Source: JAYZDP01 sp036337765 (GTDB lineage: Bacteria > Acidobacteriota > Thermoanaerobaculia > Multivoradales > Multivoraceae). Taken from it: a DNA stretch of 25,089 nucleotides. This document shows, one piece after another, positions 24,775 through 25,089 of the stretch. The DNA lies in the NCBI GenBank assembly GCA_036337765.1, contig JAYZDP010000165.1, forward strand, positions 1 through 25,089, given 5' to 3'. Position 1 is the stretch's first letter, and each line of letters starts with the position of its first letter. The notes beneath the pieces are model-generated. The model made no database searches, was not told where the DNA came from, and saw nothing but the letters and a program-made list of their open reading frames with translations. Made by a program: the position numbers and the translations under genes.

Positions 24775-25089
24775 ATGAGCAAGCCACTCTCCATCTCCGT
24801 TCTCGTCTGCGCCCTTTTCGGGCTTCTCTTGCTGACGGCTGCGGCCGGCGCTCAGAACCCGGGTGCTGCCGACGTCTGGAACCAGGGTGGCGCCGAGACG
24901 GGTGCCTCAAACCGCGACAACACCCGCGCCTACGGCACGGTGTACGACCCGGCCGGCAACCCGATACCGAAGGTCGACGTCTGGATCGTCAACGACAACG
25001 CGCCCGCCCATCGTGTCCGCGCCAAGACGCGTGCCACCGGCGTCTATCAGATCCGCAACATGGGTCCGCTCTACAACCGGGACGACGTC
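24775..25089 (+). CDS. Secreted protein with carboxypeptidase-regulatory-like domain (partial)
   Basis: The frame is open to the window edge (105 codons). Residues 1-26 form a signal peptide (ISVLVCALFGLLLLTAAAGA|Q). From about residue 54 the sequence AYGTVYDPAGNPIPKVDVWIV and TRATGVYQIRNMGPL has the beta-sandwich pattern of carboxypeptidase regulatory-like (CarboxypepD_reg) domains, common in large cell-surface or TonB-linked proteins. GAGG abuts the ATG, too close for a normal ribosome-binding site. It is divergent from the integrase remnant. The rest of the gene, and so its real role, lies outside the window. Confidence 0.8.
   Translation, partial: MSKPLSISVLVCALFGLLLLTAAAGAQNPGAADVWNQGGAETGASNRDNTRAYGTVYDPAGNPIPKVDVWIVNDNAPAHRVRAKTRATGVYQIRNMGPLYNRDDV

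Overview
The window is GC-rich DNA from a Gram-negative, probably environmental bacterium. Evidence for two membranes is an RND efflux pump with a TolC-type outer-membrane factor, two lipobox lipoproteins and an MsbA-like lipid exporter. Acidobacteriota, Myxococcota or a related 'deltaproteobacterial' lineage would fit the mix of genes, but no marker here fixes the phylum.

Layout. (1) 1-897 (+) holds two decayed genes: the tail of a multicopper oxidase with in-frame stops, and a frameshifted secreted protein whose expected start codon reads ATC. (2) 942-4643 (-) is a tight three-gene operon: an MsbA-like ABC exporter, an isoprenylcysteine-methyltransferase-like membrane enzyme, and a kinase-fold protein fused to a putative beta-trefoil. 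It looks like a lipid or glycolipid modification and export unit. (3) 4693-8764 (+) runs TPR protein, NodU/SxtI-type carbamoyltransferase, SxtJ-like membrane protein and DUF5989 peptide. A 12-bp palindrome lies in the 49-bp divergent gap between (2) and (3). (4) 8781-15322 (-) is a heavy-metal (Cu/Ag type) efflux operon: a small Cys/Met/His-rich exported peptide, then CusC-, CusB- and CusA-like proteins. It converges on (3) at a hairpin whose arms contain both stop codons. (5) 15355-15431 (-) is tRNA-Pro(CGG) with an encoded CCA and a good sigma70 promoter. (6) 15531-23693 (-) is a branched-chain-amino-acid-type (Liv) ABC importer operon with an embedded acyl-CoA synthetase and a terminal DUF3500 gene: livG, acsl, livH, livM, a 245-bp gap with a large inverted repeat, livK, livF, DUF3500. 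(7) 23797-24737 is a broken tyrosine integrase, split by an amber codon and lacking its N-terminus, with three tandem 11-bp repeats just past its 3' end. (8) 24775 to the window end (+) is the start of a secreted carboxypeptidase-regulatory-like protein.

How the genes work together. The Liv-type importer probably brings in a hydrophobic carboxylate that the co-encoded ligase activates to a CoA thioester. The Cus-type pump would remove monovalent metal from the periplasm, with the leader peptide as a possible metal buffer. The carbamoyltransferase trio probably carbamoylates an unknown small molecule or surface glycan. The least described items are the kinase/beta-trefoil fusion operon, the Cys/Met/His-rich leader peptide placed directly behind a tRNA gene, the DUF3500 protein attached to the Liv/ligase operon, and the TPR-carbamoyltransferase-SxtJ-DUF5989 set. 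No CRISPR array, toxin-antitoxin pair or recognisable defence system is seen.
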